Shown here in pieces: positions 33,190 to 45,256 of a stretch of DNA of 64,000 nt. The notes under the pieces were generated by a model that saw nothing but the letters and a program-made list of their open reading frames with translations, was not told where the DNA came from and did no database searches. Source of the DNA: Ampullaceana balthica (lineage: Eukaryota; Mollusca; Gastropoda; Lymnaeidae); assembly GCA_944989445.1 (NCBI GenBank), contig CALYLW010000017.1, positions 1,436,001-1,500,000 of the forward strand. The letters run 5' to 3'. Position 1 is the first letter of the stretch. The number at the start of each line of letters is the position of its first letter. Made by a program: the position numbers and the translations under genes.

Positions 33190-34435
33190 AATATGGTAAC
33201 TATCACTTCACTTGTCATGTAATGAGGTCAACGTGCTATATAACATACTAAAAATGTTCTCCCACCCACCAAAAAAACAAAACAAACTAAGATGCAATTG
33301 GGAGGGGGGGGTTAGGGCATTGAGGGTTGGATTGGTTTAACAAGATACTCCGGCATTTTTCTGGGTGGTGTGAGATTCCTCCTTTCACCCCTTCCCTGGA
33401 ATAACTGTTAAACTTGTTTTGTTGTTATTTGACTTTCTCTGGCGATGCGAGATTTGTCGCACAAACTAATTGCCACCATGGGATATAGGCACGTGCTCCT
33501 ATATATCCAAGTTTAGCGCCCCCCCTCCCACGCCACCAATGTGTTAAAACAACAACAACTGCAAGCCAATTTCAACTGAATCGCGCTCCTACCGCCCATA
33601 CACACATCCTAGCAGATTGTTGTTAATTTGTTCGCCCCTGGCCTCCCAGGTCCCCCCCCCCTCTCCCGCAGTGATTGTGACACAATGGCATCGGGTATTC
33701 AAAACTCTGGATAGAAGACCAAGTGATGTAAGGGATGGTCACGGCTTGACCCAAGGTCTCCATTTTGGCTCTGATTAGGACTGTTACATGTTCACAGTCA
33801 CTTTTTCCCTCCTGCTTTTGGTCACCTCATTATTTGATGTGACTATTTGTCGCATTCAATTGAGATCATCTTCAAAGGGGCACAACCCCCTCTTTCATCC
33901 CCAAGGGATTGACGGGCCTTGTTCTTAATAGAAATCCCCCTTCTCTCCCCTGTACAATGCCGCCTCTATCCCTCCTGCTTTCTGCGCCCCGATTCCCAAT
34001 TTTTCTAAAAAGTTCTGCCCATTCTCGAAAACCCCGTCATTATCTCCCTTAGCTGGCTCTTCCCATTGTTTTGAAGCTCTCCACGAGACAAGGTCCCGTT
34101 TTGTTTCTGGTCCCCGTTATTGACAACTTAAATGAAGTGACTAAATCGGGACTCGCGCAAGCGCTAAAAGATGCTAAATTCCGAGCAGTCGATTTGTCAG
34201 ATGTACATAGGTCATGCAAACAAACGCTTGATGTTTCCGAAAGTATACAGACGATAACAACAATGTTTTGTTTTGAGCCCCATTGACGTCATCACGTTAA
34301 GAAATCCTCTCCCTGTCATGGTAGCGTCACATGACCGGGTTGGATTGTAGGGAATCAAGACGCTAATGATAATAAAGATATTTAATTGTGTCCTGTAAAT
34401 GCCCCCCCACCCACTTTTATTTTATGGAATAATAC
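33190..34435. other. Mostly unique DNA, C-tract rich
   Basis: No gene recognised. A 71-codon frame at 34071-34286 has no supporting features. Several C-runs lie near 33520-33530 and 33650-33665. Confidence 0.4.
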
Positions 34436-34622
34436 GGCAATTAAAGCAGATTGTTTTTCTTCCCTCCGTTTCCCCCCTTTCTAAATCGGAAATCGTTTTT
34501 GTTCGTCCAAAAAGTTTTTACTTCAACTTTTTTTTAAAAAACTCTATGCCATCTCTTCATAAAACGTTACGTAAACGAAAGGAGGATATTAATCCCTATC
34601 TTAGTTTACAATTAAAAAAAAA
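34436..34622 (+). repeat. Diverged direct repeat, copy 2
   Basis: Counterpart of 32235-32425. Confidence 0.6.
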
Positions 34623-34729
34623 GTATAATTGAAATTATATCTTTCAAGCAATGACTCTTTGTCAACGCAATAAGATAATACATCCAAAAACACCAGCAAA
34701 ACCTTACGCCTAGTTACCAATTTACCCAG

Positions 34730-35115
34730 CGTCCGATACCCCTCTCTGGCACCCACTCGGACCCGAGATTTCTATTCTAGAGCCCAGTTGCTGTCCGGCC
34801 CATTGTTAAAATCTTCCTCACTCGAAGGCCCGGGCCCCTAGAAAGGTGAGCACGCAATTAGGCCGTCAATGTTCGCGAATTGTTCAGCCATGTCCCCCAT
34901 TCCACGTCATCGGGCCGGTAATGAGCGAGTCCCCAGTGGTCCCGGGAGGACAGGACCAGGCCGGCACCAAGATGACATCTGTCGGTTTAGCGCGCGAGAT
35001 CGGAGTCTCGCGAGATGATTAAATATTTACGGGGTTGTGCGAGAATTCTCCGGCATGAGACGTTGGGTCGTGTATTGCTGGGCCCCGGGTAACGCCCAGA
35101 GCTTACATCATGAGC
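34730..35115. promoter_or_regulatory. CpG-rich patch with TCTCGCGAGA element
   Basis: A GC- and CpG-rich island in AT-rich surroundings, with the palindrome TCTCGCGAGA at 35006-35015, known as a strong promoter element bound by BANP in vertebrates. No adjacent coding exon was identified, so its target is unknown. Confidence 0.35.
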
Positions 35116-35164
35116 TTACATCACTCGCATTTATGTCATTTATTTAGTGGCAGGGGGCTTAGGA

Positions 35165-35755
35165 GTAGACGTCATGGGGTTTTTATCATGGAGTCTAAGT
35201 GATTGATCTATAACTTATTGGGTCTAAATTATGAAGTCTAAATCATTGATCTAACTTGTGGGGTTTAAATCATGGAGTCTAAGTGATTGATCTATAACTT
35301 ATTGGGTCTAAATTATGAAGTCTAAATCATTGATCTAACTTGTGGGGTTTAAATCATGGAGTCTAAGTGATTGATCTATAACTTATTGGTTCTAAATTAT
35401 GAAGTCTAAATCATTGATCTAACTTGTGGGGTTTAAATCATGGAGTCTAAGTGATTGATCTATAACTTATTGGGTCTAAATTATGAAGTCTAAATCATTG
35501 ATCTAACTTGTGGGGTTTAAATCATGGAGTCTAAGTGATCGATCTATAACTTATTGGGTCTAAATTATGAAGTCTAAATCATTGACCTAACTTGTGGGGT
35601 TTAAATCACGAAGTCTAAGTCATTGATCTATAACTTATTGGGTCTAAATTATGAAGTCTAAATTATTGATCTAATTTGTGGGGTCTACATTATGAAGTCT
35701 AAGTCAACTGATCTAACATATGAGATCCAAATCATGAGATATAAATCATGGATGC
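35165..35755. repeat. 84-bp tandem repeat made of two related halves
   Basis: CATGGAGTCTAAGTGATTGA recurs at 35187, 35271, 35355 and so on, every 84 bp. Within each unit a second, similar half (TATGAAGTCTAAATCATTGA) shows descent from a ~42-bp unit. The right end is degenerate. Confidence 0.93.
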
Positions 35756-35795
35756 TATAACATAGTGTATAAATTTTACATTTATCTAAATTAGA

Positions 35796-36588
35796 GCTGC
35801 GGAAATTAACGATTAATTTCTCGATTAATCGTTAAAAAGTTTTAGCTATTAAAATTTTTTAAACGATTAATCGACCCACCACTTATAGATGTACTGGAAG
35901 TCAAAAAGTAAAATATTTTGGCCGATAAATATAAACTAATTTTTGGACGTTTACACGAACATTTTTGTTTTAAACTATTCACTTAGGGGATTGTTCAAAA
36001 TGTTGATAAAAGTTATTGTGTCCATTGAGAGAAATCGTTTGCCTACCATGTAATGTGCCCGCCAAGTCTAAGCTCGTTGTTTCGTGTGCAAAGTTTCACA
36101 ACGTCCATTTTGTGTGCAAAATTTTACAGAATTTTCTGCGCTGTGATTCTAAACTCCTGAGTGGCGTCGGTAAAATATCTGCGCAGCGGCGCTGCTTAAA
36201 GGGAACATTGCTACCATGGTTCTAACACTTCGCTTACACATCACCTGCAAACAAAACATCCACTACAGTATCAGAAACTTCAAATGAAACAATCTAAGGC
36301 TATGTAAACGATTGTTCAGCTCGGCTGTTTATATTGTCAATAAGACCCGCTCATCACTTGAACCGAGTAATGTGAATACACTTGTCTGTTTGCGTTATTG
36401 GTTAAAAGGTGTCATACGAAGAAGACATTCCAGTGTTATTTCGATTTTCGCCAAGTAAGTTAAATAAAATTAAATGTTACTTATGACACCATCAATTTCA
36501 ATTTTTGGCTTTAATCGAAATTAACGAATAATTAATCGTTAATTTTTAAAAAGTTATCGATTAATTTTAAATTAATCGATAACAGCCC
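35796..36588 (+). repeat. MITE-like repeat with CGATTAATCG-rich ends, longer copy
   Basis: Starts AGAGCTGCGGAAATTAACGA and ends TCGATAACAGCCCT, so the ends are loosely inverted (RGCTG/CAGCC). A (TA)n run follows. Related to 4860-5212. Confidence 0.6.
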
Positions 36589-36599
36589 TAATATATATA

Positions 36600-37280
36600 T
36601 ATATATATACACTAATATACATAACTAAACTATTGAAAATAATATAAGTTGTCAACGCCATTCTTAACCCTTATTGTGTAACGCACAGAGCCTCATCAAC
36701 CTCATTGTCTTAAAATTAGATAGCTGGGTAACGGGTAGACAGGATAAACATTTTGCGATTTGGTAAAAGACTGAAATAAACAGGAGCGGCCTTTTGGGGT
36801 GTCAGCTAGGGCAATCGCCCCAGGCCCCGCGCTTAGTTCAGACTTGAGATTATATCTTAGTAACAAAAGAGCCGACAGATATTGCACTACTGAGTTTGCG
36901 AAAGAATTGATCTAATCTAGGGGGCCCGGGGGGGGGGTCATTGTTGCACCAGGCCTCGCACGTACCTAGCGCCACCTCTGGAAATAAAAGTATTCTTTGG
37001 AAAGTTAGCCAAACGCATTTTTAAGGAAACTTCAAAAACTATAAAAATATATGCATAACTTTAAACCCTGGTAAATGTAGTTAAATAAAGCGATAAGTGT
37101 GAATGAAGTGAAACAGATTATCTTAAGATTGTCTATCTGATGTAACTTGTTTTGTTATCTGCTTTTAAAGGGGTATAAGGGACGTGTGTTTCATCGCCAG
37201 CCACTTCACTAGCCATTCTTAGGACGGAACCTGCCCTATATGGAACGCTAAATATAAAAAAGTGGCCGCCTATAAATGAC
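36600..37280. other. Unassigned spacer
   Basis: A G-run of about 10 lies near 36925-36940. No gene or clear repeat seen. Confidence 0.4.
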
Positions 37281-37339
37281 GTCACGCGCTTAGGCGTGCG
37301 AGGATGGTGGAAGAGCCCCCGCCACAAATGAGCGGGACA

Positions 37340-38150
37340 GTGGACGGGAAACTATGTGGCTGAAGGTAGGGGTCTGAGGCAAGGGGGGGCGGACTAAGTG
37401 TATTGGGGTAGGAGTATGATTTTAGAGATTCATGGGGTTGAAGGGGTTTGGGCATCAGGGTTTGTGGGTCGTGGGAGGTATTGGGTGGGGTGGTAGGGGG
37501 TCCTATAGGAGCGGTGACGGCAGGTATAGTGTGGATTGTGTCATGGGGATCGAATGGTCTCATCGTCATTTGTATGTAGTTTTGGGATTGTCTGGTGGGC
37601 GGCGTATGGTGACATGAGGATTTGTGTTTTTGTAAAGAGGGGGAGGCGGGGGGCACGCTGGGGGGGCATACAGCGGTGTGTCAAGTGCGATTGGGGGGGT
37701 GTTCGTATACATGTGGGTGGAGGGGTACGCGAAGGGGCGGTTTTATGGCAGGCACAAATGTTTGAAGGCTATGGGACACGGGCTGGGCTTGGGAAAGGTA
37801 TCTAGAATTTTGTGGGACATGGGGAGGAGGCTAGTTCGGCGTGTGAGGGGGACGTGGAATTTTGGTGGGATGAAAGGCAAGGGTTTAAGTTTGGTTAGGG
37901 GTGGGGGTTTAGGGTTTAGAGGCGGGGTTTTTTTGTTCATTAGGGGAGGAGGGGTGAAGGGGGTTGAGGGTTTCTGAGTTTTTGTTATAACTCTGTTGGT
38001 TTTTGGGTTTTGAGTGTGTGTGGACTAGGGATGTGTTGGCATCTGGGTGATAAGAAGTACTGGTGTATTTGGATTAGAAAGGAGGGTGGTGTGGGGTTTA
38101 TGTGTTGCGCCGAAGGGGTTGAGATTCGGAAAGTGAATGTTATGTGGTCA
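37340..38150 (+). other. Strongly G-skewed, C-poor stretch
   Basis: The plus strand is packed with G-runs and GT, with very little C for about 800 bp, and includes GGGGGTTTAGGGTTTAGAGG. Long frames occur on both strands because stops are rare in such composition; none looks like a protein. Confidence 0.8.
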
Positions 38151-38256
38151 TATCTCTGGATATTGAGGGTCACACATTTCTGTATAGTTATTCTCCTAGC
38201 GAACTGCTTACACTAAGGAGGAGGAACGCGAAAGCCAGCAGACCTCTCTGTCCCTC

Positions 38257-38335
38257 CCCCCCCCCCACCCCCTCTCCCCCCCCCCCCCCTCCCCCCCCCC
38301 CCCCCCCCCCCCACCAACCCCCAACACCACCTCTC
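38257..38335. repeat. Poly-C / CCCT tract
   Basis: About 55 bases of nearly pure C, with a few A and T, followed by CACCAACCCCCAACACCACC. The minus strand is G-rich. Confidence 0.9.
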
Positions 38336-38339
38336 GCAT

Positions 38340-39540
38340 TATGGATAAAGCAATTATTAAAATAAAATTAAAAAAAAATTTCCCGCAAGAATCGAAAGAA
38401 TCTACAACATTTTGGTAACCTTACAACTTACTATATAAGGACCACCACCTCCAAATACGAAATGGAGCTTTCCAAAAATTTATTGTAGCGCTTATGCAAA
38501 TGCAGCTCTCTTAAAATAAGCAACGCATGATGTTATAACTTATGACGTTTATCGAGTAAAATAAAATCGCGGCGTCTAATCTCCACCAATTTCGCGATTT
38601 GAGAACGGACCCAAGAAACGGATAGTTTGGAGATTATGTATAGGATTTATTTAATGTAAGGAAAAATAAATAATGTATGCGTAGCGATGTATGAGATATT
38701 CACCGCAGTGATCAGAAACACGCGATCTCACACCAGTTTCTGAAGCATGTAGCAGATACATTTTCATTAACAGGTTAGTAAAATAATGCGTGTTCATCTT
38801 TTCATTTAGCTTCTCATTAATTGTGCAGAAAGAACGACTCGATTCATGCTAGATGTCCATAAAAATTTAAATTTATAATAAAAAGTGTTGGGTTTCCGGG
38901 TGTGGCTGGAGGTCACTGTTTCCAGTGAGAAATTTTGTTGCATGCGAGAGGATTATCAACTGCAGCACGAACGTCCTGATCAACCGGCAATATTCACTAC
39001 TCTTTTGGTTGATACGTTACAATGGGAAACCGCTTGGTCAATTGTCCCCACACCCAAACTATATTGGAACTTTTAATTTTAGCGGGCAGCATTTTCAACG
39101 GAACGAATAGATAAATAGCTTGCACTAACAATATTCTGTATAATATCATTTAATAGAATATTATTTTTTTACCCAAGCCTTTATCAAAACTCTGCTTACT
39201 ATTTAATTATAATATGGGTTTAATGCAATCTTCGTACTTACAGGATACAACTTAGTGGATTTCAGTGTTTCTTCTCCCACACCCCCTCAAATGCTATCCA
39301 TTTTAAAATATTTTAGAAAAAACGATATAAAAACACATACACACACACACACAGCACATTGTTGAAACATGACCCAAACCACGCAACTGGACGACTGTGA
39401 AAAGAAGAAAGGGAGGAAACAACAACAACGATGATGTTTCATTTGCCTCTTAGAAGAAACTACAGCATAAAACCAATACTAAACCAATTATTGCTGACTA
39501 CGTTATACGCTAAGACGAATTATTACCAACTCCGACCATA
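38340..39540. other. Unassigned spacer
   Basis: A (CA)n microsatellite lies near 39333-39352. No gene recognised. Confidence 0.4.
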
Positions 39541-39551
39541 TGTAACACACA

Positions 39552-39980
39552 TCTATATTATTAAACAATATAATTAGCAATGTCACGTCTGTAGTGTCTG
39601 TCCGTGACACTACTAATTTTAGAAAGCAGCGCACCAAATTGCTGCACCAATGCATCAAAAGGTGTGCAAATTAAAGATGCGCTGTAAAAAATATTATATG
39701 ACGTCATTGTTTTCGCTCATATTTTAATTTTGGAAAAGGGATCAATGTAAAAAGAGGATTTGATGATGGTTAATTATAAAATAAAAAAAAACAACCCCTA
39801 TTATAAAATACTTTGTGTACATTTCAGAAAGTTTAATATTTCGTATTTATCAAACAAGGACAAGTTAGTTGGGCTTTTGAAAAAGGTCGACGCCGTAGGC
39901 GCCCTAAAAAAATTGCATTTTTATAAAATAAATAGATTTCAGCTGAAAACTTCCGTCATTTTTGACGGGTGATACGCTAG
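39552..39980 (+). mobile_element. Non-autonomous Helitron, intact 429-bp copy
   Basis: Begins TCTATATTATTAAAC and ends with hairpin CCGTCATTTTTGACGG, then GTGATACG and CTAG. It is inserted between A (39551) and T (39981), as Helitrons do. No protein coded. Best reference copy of family H in the window. Confidence 0.85.
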
Positions 39981-40077
39981 TATATTATATTCAACCTCGA
40001 GACATCTGAGCAGACGGTATTATAGTTTAAATACTTTGTTTGTTTGTAGTTTTTTTTATAAATTTAAATCTAAAATA

Positions 40078-40320
40078 TGTCATCAACTGTCCACCCAAAC
40101 TGACCACCACCAACCACATGGGCTTAAACGGCAATCTTGCTTGACAGAAGTCATAACACCAGTCCACGCCCACTTGTGACCCTTGACCCGTGGCACGCGC
40201 GTGCATTTAAAGGGGTCAACCGCCCTGACCCGTAATTAGCCGCAGCGGCCAGCGAGACTCTTGAATGGGACTCTTCTCTTCCATCTTCGATTTGCATGCA
40301 AATCTCACGCTGCGGTGTCG
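40078..40320. promoter_or_regulatory. GC-rich patch with a DR1-type nuclear-receptor site
   Basis: TGACCCTTGACCC at 40177-40189 is the reverse complement of GGGTCAAGGGTCA, a direct repeat with one-base spacing (RXR/HNF4-type). Further TGACCC/GGGTCA half-sites lie at about 40211-40232. Function is inferred only. Confidence 0.3.
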
Positions 40321-40899
40321 TAATTGAAAGCGAAAGGAGTCAAAAGTGTTATCCTTTGCGCAACTTTCTTTACATTTCATTCGACTGAAGAGCTCCTTCT
40401 TCAGCACGGTGAATGGATTTTTCAAGTGCTTCGCGGAGAAGAAGAAAAAAAACAGAAAAGGAAGAAACTATCTCCAAAAGGACGGCAAAAAGACAAGTAT
40501 GTCGCCAATGCTGTCTATGGGTAATCTCCCCATTGATCGTAAAAACCGAAAAAGGCTGATAGATATTTAACAGTTTTAGCATTTTGAAAGGAATCAGGCT
40601 CAAAAAATGGCGTGACGATGTGTAGCCCGCAGAAAAGATGACAAGAAAGAAACAAAAATCTTTTATTTTTCTCTTCATGCCTTCAAGTTTTTTTTTGTTT
40701 TTTTTAGCTTGAGGATTTTGATCGGTTTCCGGTTTTTGTGGTAAGAGGTTGGAGTGGGAAGTGGGGTGAGGAGGAGGGGGGCAGTGGAATTTATTATGCA
40801 TGCACTTGACATAATGGCGTCGTCGCCAAGGGAAGACAATCTGCTGTGGTTTGTGTAGAGCTTGTTGGAGTGTCGCGAATTAAGTGGAGGAAAATGTTT

Positions 40900-42640
40900 T
40901 GATTTGAATCGTTTCTTTGTTAGTCCGGCTGGTTAGACATTTGAAAAGTTATGATCAGAGTGGCTGGGGGCATTTCCTCAGCGTTTGGGAAATATTTAAT
41001 TTTTAATTACATTTTTAAAAAATAATTCTTTTTAAAGCAGCGTATTGTTTTATTTAAGTACTAAGTAGAAAATTAAAATATCACATTCTAATTGAAGTTG
41101 AAGTATTTAAAATTAACGATATGCTCCAGCATTTAAATTTTCGTTTCATATCAGTCTTGTTGATTAAACAAAGGTATCATTTTATCTGGCATTTTTATAG
41201 CACTAGGCAATGTGTGCATCTTCTCCAGAATTCATAGTCAAAAAAGCAATCAAACAAACGAACAAAAAGGAAGAGACCAAACCTTCAAAAGTTTATACAG
41301 CGTAGGCCTACACTTCAATCCGTCAAAAACACTTTGCTATTTTACCATGATCATATTCTCAGAACGGTAGAGAAATATACGAAACCCACTAAACTAAAAT
41401 TTCTCTAAACTTGTTGATCTTATCGCCACTATCATAATTTTTTTTCTACGTGGAATATTATAGAGCGTTCTTGGAAAATGCTATAAGACAATTCAAACAA
41501 TTTGTTTTTTACAACATAATCGCATTATTTTTTTAAAAAATCTCTAAAACAAACAAGTTTCCATCAAAGTTTATGTAAAGTCCCCAATTTGGGACTCATT
41601 CCTTGATTTAATTACCACACTGGGACACGAACCTTATATAATAAGTCATGAAAGTAGCTTGGCAAAAATTTGAAAGTTGTACCATTTGATCCGGTTGAAC
41701 ATTAAGAGCCAAGAGTTGATCACATCAGCGAAATTTGTGCGTCTGGCCCCGACGGTGGAGGATATTTTTAGTTTAAAACTCTTCAGGACTGTAGAAGTAC
41801 ACATTGCACGAGAAAAAACAAACAAACAAGAACAAACATTTGAACTTTTATTTTCGAGATTTAAATTTATAAATGGCTTTACGAGTAAGACTTATATAAG
41901 AAGTGATATAGAAATATATCTCATTGCACACAGTTAAAAGATATTTATGCAACTTTTTAACAAATAGCTCTTAACATCAAGAGAGCAGTAGATGAACTGC
42001 TAACTCCTGCCAAGCAATCAAGGACTGCACGGTTCCAAAAAGTAACACTTGAGTCTATCTGCACTTGACACCTTCGTGTCTATTGCCTCCAACTCTCCAA
42101 CCTTCATTTCCTGATTACTTCTCTGAGTGACCAATGAAGTACCGGTATTCTTTCCAATATAACAGTGTAACACGGTGAGCCCCATTCATCACGTAAAGGA
42201 GCCATGAGGATCAAAACATTGATCGTTGGCCCTGAAGTAAAGAAGAACTGTAACACATTATCTGATGTCAGCTCTTACTCATGAAGCCATCTAAACATAA
42301 ACTTACTGTGTGTAAAATTTAAGAAGTGTAAAATGATTTACGACCTGTCAATAGTTTAAAATTTCAAATAATAGAATTTTGTACTGAAGCTTTTTCTTGT
42401 TATACCTATTTGTGCCTTTCAGACATTTCTATCCTCGTGTGCAGCCACGCATTTAAGTGACGAAGTTTTATAAAATGCCGATTTGAGACTCTTCCACACA
42501 CCTTACCTACCAGTAAAACTTATTACGTTTATATGTAATACAGTAGTTATATAAAAATATAATAAAATCAAAGAAAATGTCAACTTTATAAACTAAATTG
42601 TAAATTTCATGTCAATAAACGTAGAATGCGTATATCCACA
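40900..42640. other. Unassigned AT-rich spacer
   Basis: No gene, array or clear mobile element seen. Confidence 0.4.
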
Positions 42641-42653
42641 AAGACCTATATAC

Positions 42654-42829
42654 AGTCGGATTTCTCTAAGTCGCACTTTCCTAAGTCGAAATTCTCCCTA
42701 TATCGAATTAATTGTTAGGTCCCGGCCAAATTCTGCACCTATTACGCCATTTTCCCTAGCTCGAAAACTCCGTAAGTCGAATTTTTTTCCCCGGTCCCTT
42801 CGCGTTCGACTTAGAGGGGTCCGACACTA
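42654..42829. mobile_element. Short pogo-like MITE
   Basis: Begins ACAGTCGGATTTCTCTAAGT and ends ACTTAGAGGGGTCCGAC. Internal CTAAGTCG/CGACTTA motifs resemble the ends of the 1.8-kb copies at 2316 and 6864. Confidence 0.55.
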
Positions 42830-43130
42830 CATGTATTACAAAGCTCTAACGCTGTTCTGAAACAAATAGCCTACATAACAAATGCTCTCTAAGACGAATA
42901 CAATATAACTCACACAAAGCTCATACCTCACGTACGTCAGAACCAACAAGCATCATACGTCACAGTATTCAATTTAAAAAAAAATTTAAAAAATCGTCGT
43001 AGAACGAAAGGCGTTCAATCTAATCTTTTCATTTGAATCGCCGAGAACGCAGTGACATTAACGTTTCTGGTTGGCCCTTTTTAACCAAATAATATCCTGG
43101 AAACTTAAACCGCTGAATTCAAGAAATCCC

Positions 43131-43302
43131 CAGAACTTTCAACCAAGTACAGAACTTTCAACCAAGTACAGAACTTTCAACCAAGTACAGAACTTTCAAC
43201 CAAGTACAGAACTTTCAACCAAGTACAGAACTTTCAACCAAGTACAGAACTTTCAACCAAGTACAGAACTTTCAACCAAGTACAGAACTTTCAACCAAGT
43301 AC
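43131..43302 (+). repeat. 19-bp tandem repeat, 9 copies
   Basis: Unit CAGAACTTTCAACCAAGTA repeats almost perfectly. Three units (57 bp) give a 19-residue periodic frame inside 43071-43340, which is a by-product of the repeat. Confidence 0.95.
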
Positions 43303-43304
43303 CA

Positions 43305-44215
43305 AGTTTAATGACCACAGCTACACTGTTCCTAATGTAACTTTTAAACAAAACATGTCTTAATATGCTGCAAGCCCTCAGTTTTCACCCAAGCGCCTTC
43401 AACTGTCTAGCCGTTTTGATATTCTTACCCACCAATAAAAAAAAACAAATTTTAATAATTAAAAAGCTCTTCGTTTTATGTCCACAAAAATATTTTTAAA
43501 TAAACGTAAACTTTAAAACATGTTCTTAAACTAAGTAAGTCAACGTTCAGAACAATTCATGCGTTGAGATACGCAAGGATAACTCCTAGAAATTATCTGT
43601 CTTCACAATACACGTCCAATCAGCCCCCCCCACCCCCACCCCCCACACACACACCCGGCACCTATTCTTTAAAGATCTACGTCACCAAATTTGCAGCTCC
43701 GACCAATCCAATGGGGGAGAGGTCTCAGTTGATGGCAGTGACGTCACCTCTCGCTCTCACATCTAGACAACAAAAGTATCGTATACCGACTGTATCGTCT
43801 GCTTCACGGGGATGTTCGCGCGTCCTTTCAGCTGACTTAACACTGTCAGACTTACGGGGATCTTTAGGGAACAGCGTAAAGATATCATACTGGAAATTTT
43901 TCAACATTATTTGGGGTCTTTCAATCCAGATTGATACATTGATCTTCAGAAGATATCGGTTTGACCCTCTTTCCCCATCCCGATTCATCTTTTATAGTAA
44001 CCGTAGTTTTGAAACGGGTTTTGTTGACGTTTGTCTGCTACTAAAAAGATTTAAATTTCAGTCTAATACCGATTATACAATTTTCGTAAGTGAAAGGTAG
44101 CGTATAGAGTAAAAAATTTAGTTTGGAAATTTTGACAACGCATAAATCTAAACTTGTCTTATCTTATCTTAACTTTAGCATCCGCTTACAAGTAACGTAT
44201 TTCTCGCGACGAAAA
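43305..44215. other. Unassigned DNA with a 178-codon open frame
   Basis: The frame at 43564-44100 (plus) has a Pro run from a C-rich tract and no recognisable domain; the minus strand is also partly open. No repeat match found. Confidence 0.3.
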
Positions 44216-44220
44216 AAGGA

Positions 44221-45170
44221 CTTTTTAAATCCCTTATATTAACTTCGCGGCCGTCTCTGTCTGTCGTCATCTCATCATCTCTCTCATCATCTCATGGGCT
44301 GGGCGGGCGGAAAAAGAAAAGTAAAAAATGACCCACTTCCACTGATCCGATCGAGCTGAAATTTGGCACACGGACCCGACTCACCTAACAATGCATCGTA
44401 TCAAAATTTCAGATCGATCGATCGTACCGTAATTAAATTAATGCATTTTTAGTTTATCCTTATATGAGGTATGTAATTTAAATTCACTGTTTGTTATTGT
44501 TTTTTAAATCCCTTATATTAGCTTCACCGCCGTCTCTCTCTCTCTGTCTTGGGTTCGCGGTCGGTCGGTCGGGAGGGCGGAAAAACGAAAGTAAAAAATC
44601 ACCGAATTCCCGTGATGCCATCGAACTGAAATTTGACACACAGACTTGTATCACCCAACAATGCATCGTATCAAAATTTCAGATCGATCGAACGTGCAGT
44701 TATTAAATTAATGAATTTTTAGTTTATCTATATAAACTATATGTAGCGGTCGCTATTGTTTACATTTTACGGGTCACTTGACTTCAGGCCAGCCATCGAT
44801 GACCACATCTCATGGAGGAGGAGTTCACTCAGTTTTAGGCTGTAAATGTTTGTCGCGTTGGAACATAATCAATTTTTTAAGTTCTGCCTCATATATAAGG
44901 GATTTATAGTCAAAAACTTTGTTTCTACGGGGTTGTTTTATTTCTACCACTTCCACGTGAGTGTGAGTTGACGCCGACCGTCGTGTTGACGCCGACCGTC
45001 GTGCCGACACCCCCCTCACATCCCACCCCCATTTATTAAAGACAAGGGACATCACTCGGTGTCAGTCTGTAAATGTTTGAAAATAATCAATACTGTTAGT
45101 TATGTCTCATATATAAGGGATTTATAGTCAAAAACTTTGTTTTTCAATCCCTTATATTAACTTCACCGGC

Positions 45171-45256
<86 letters not shown>

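Noticed and set aside
34071..34286. 71-codon plus frame
   Set aside because: No homology recognised, no splice or promoter support; length within chance expectation.
37282..37977. Several frames on both strands in the G-skewed block
   Set aside because: Composition artefact: G/T-rich DNA and its C/A-rich complement carry few stops; the translations are low-complexity.
43564..44100. 178-codon plus frame
   Set aside because: It contains a proline run from a C-tract, no domain is visible, and the opposite strand is also open; probably chance.
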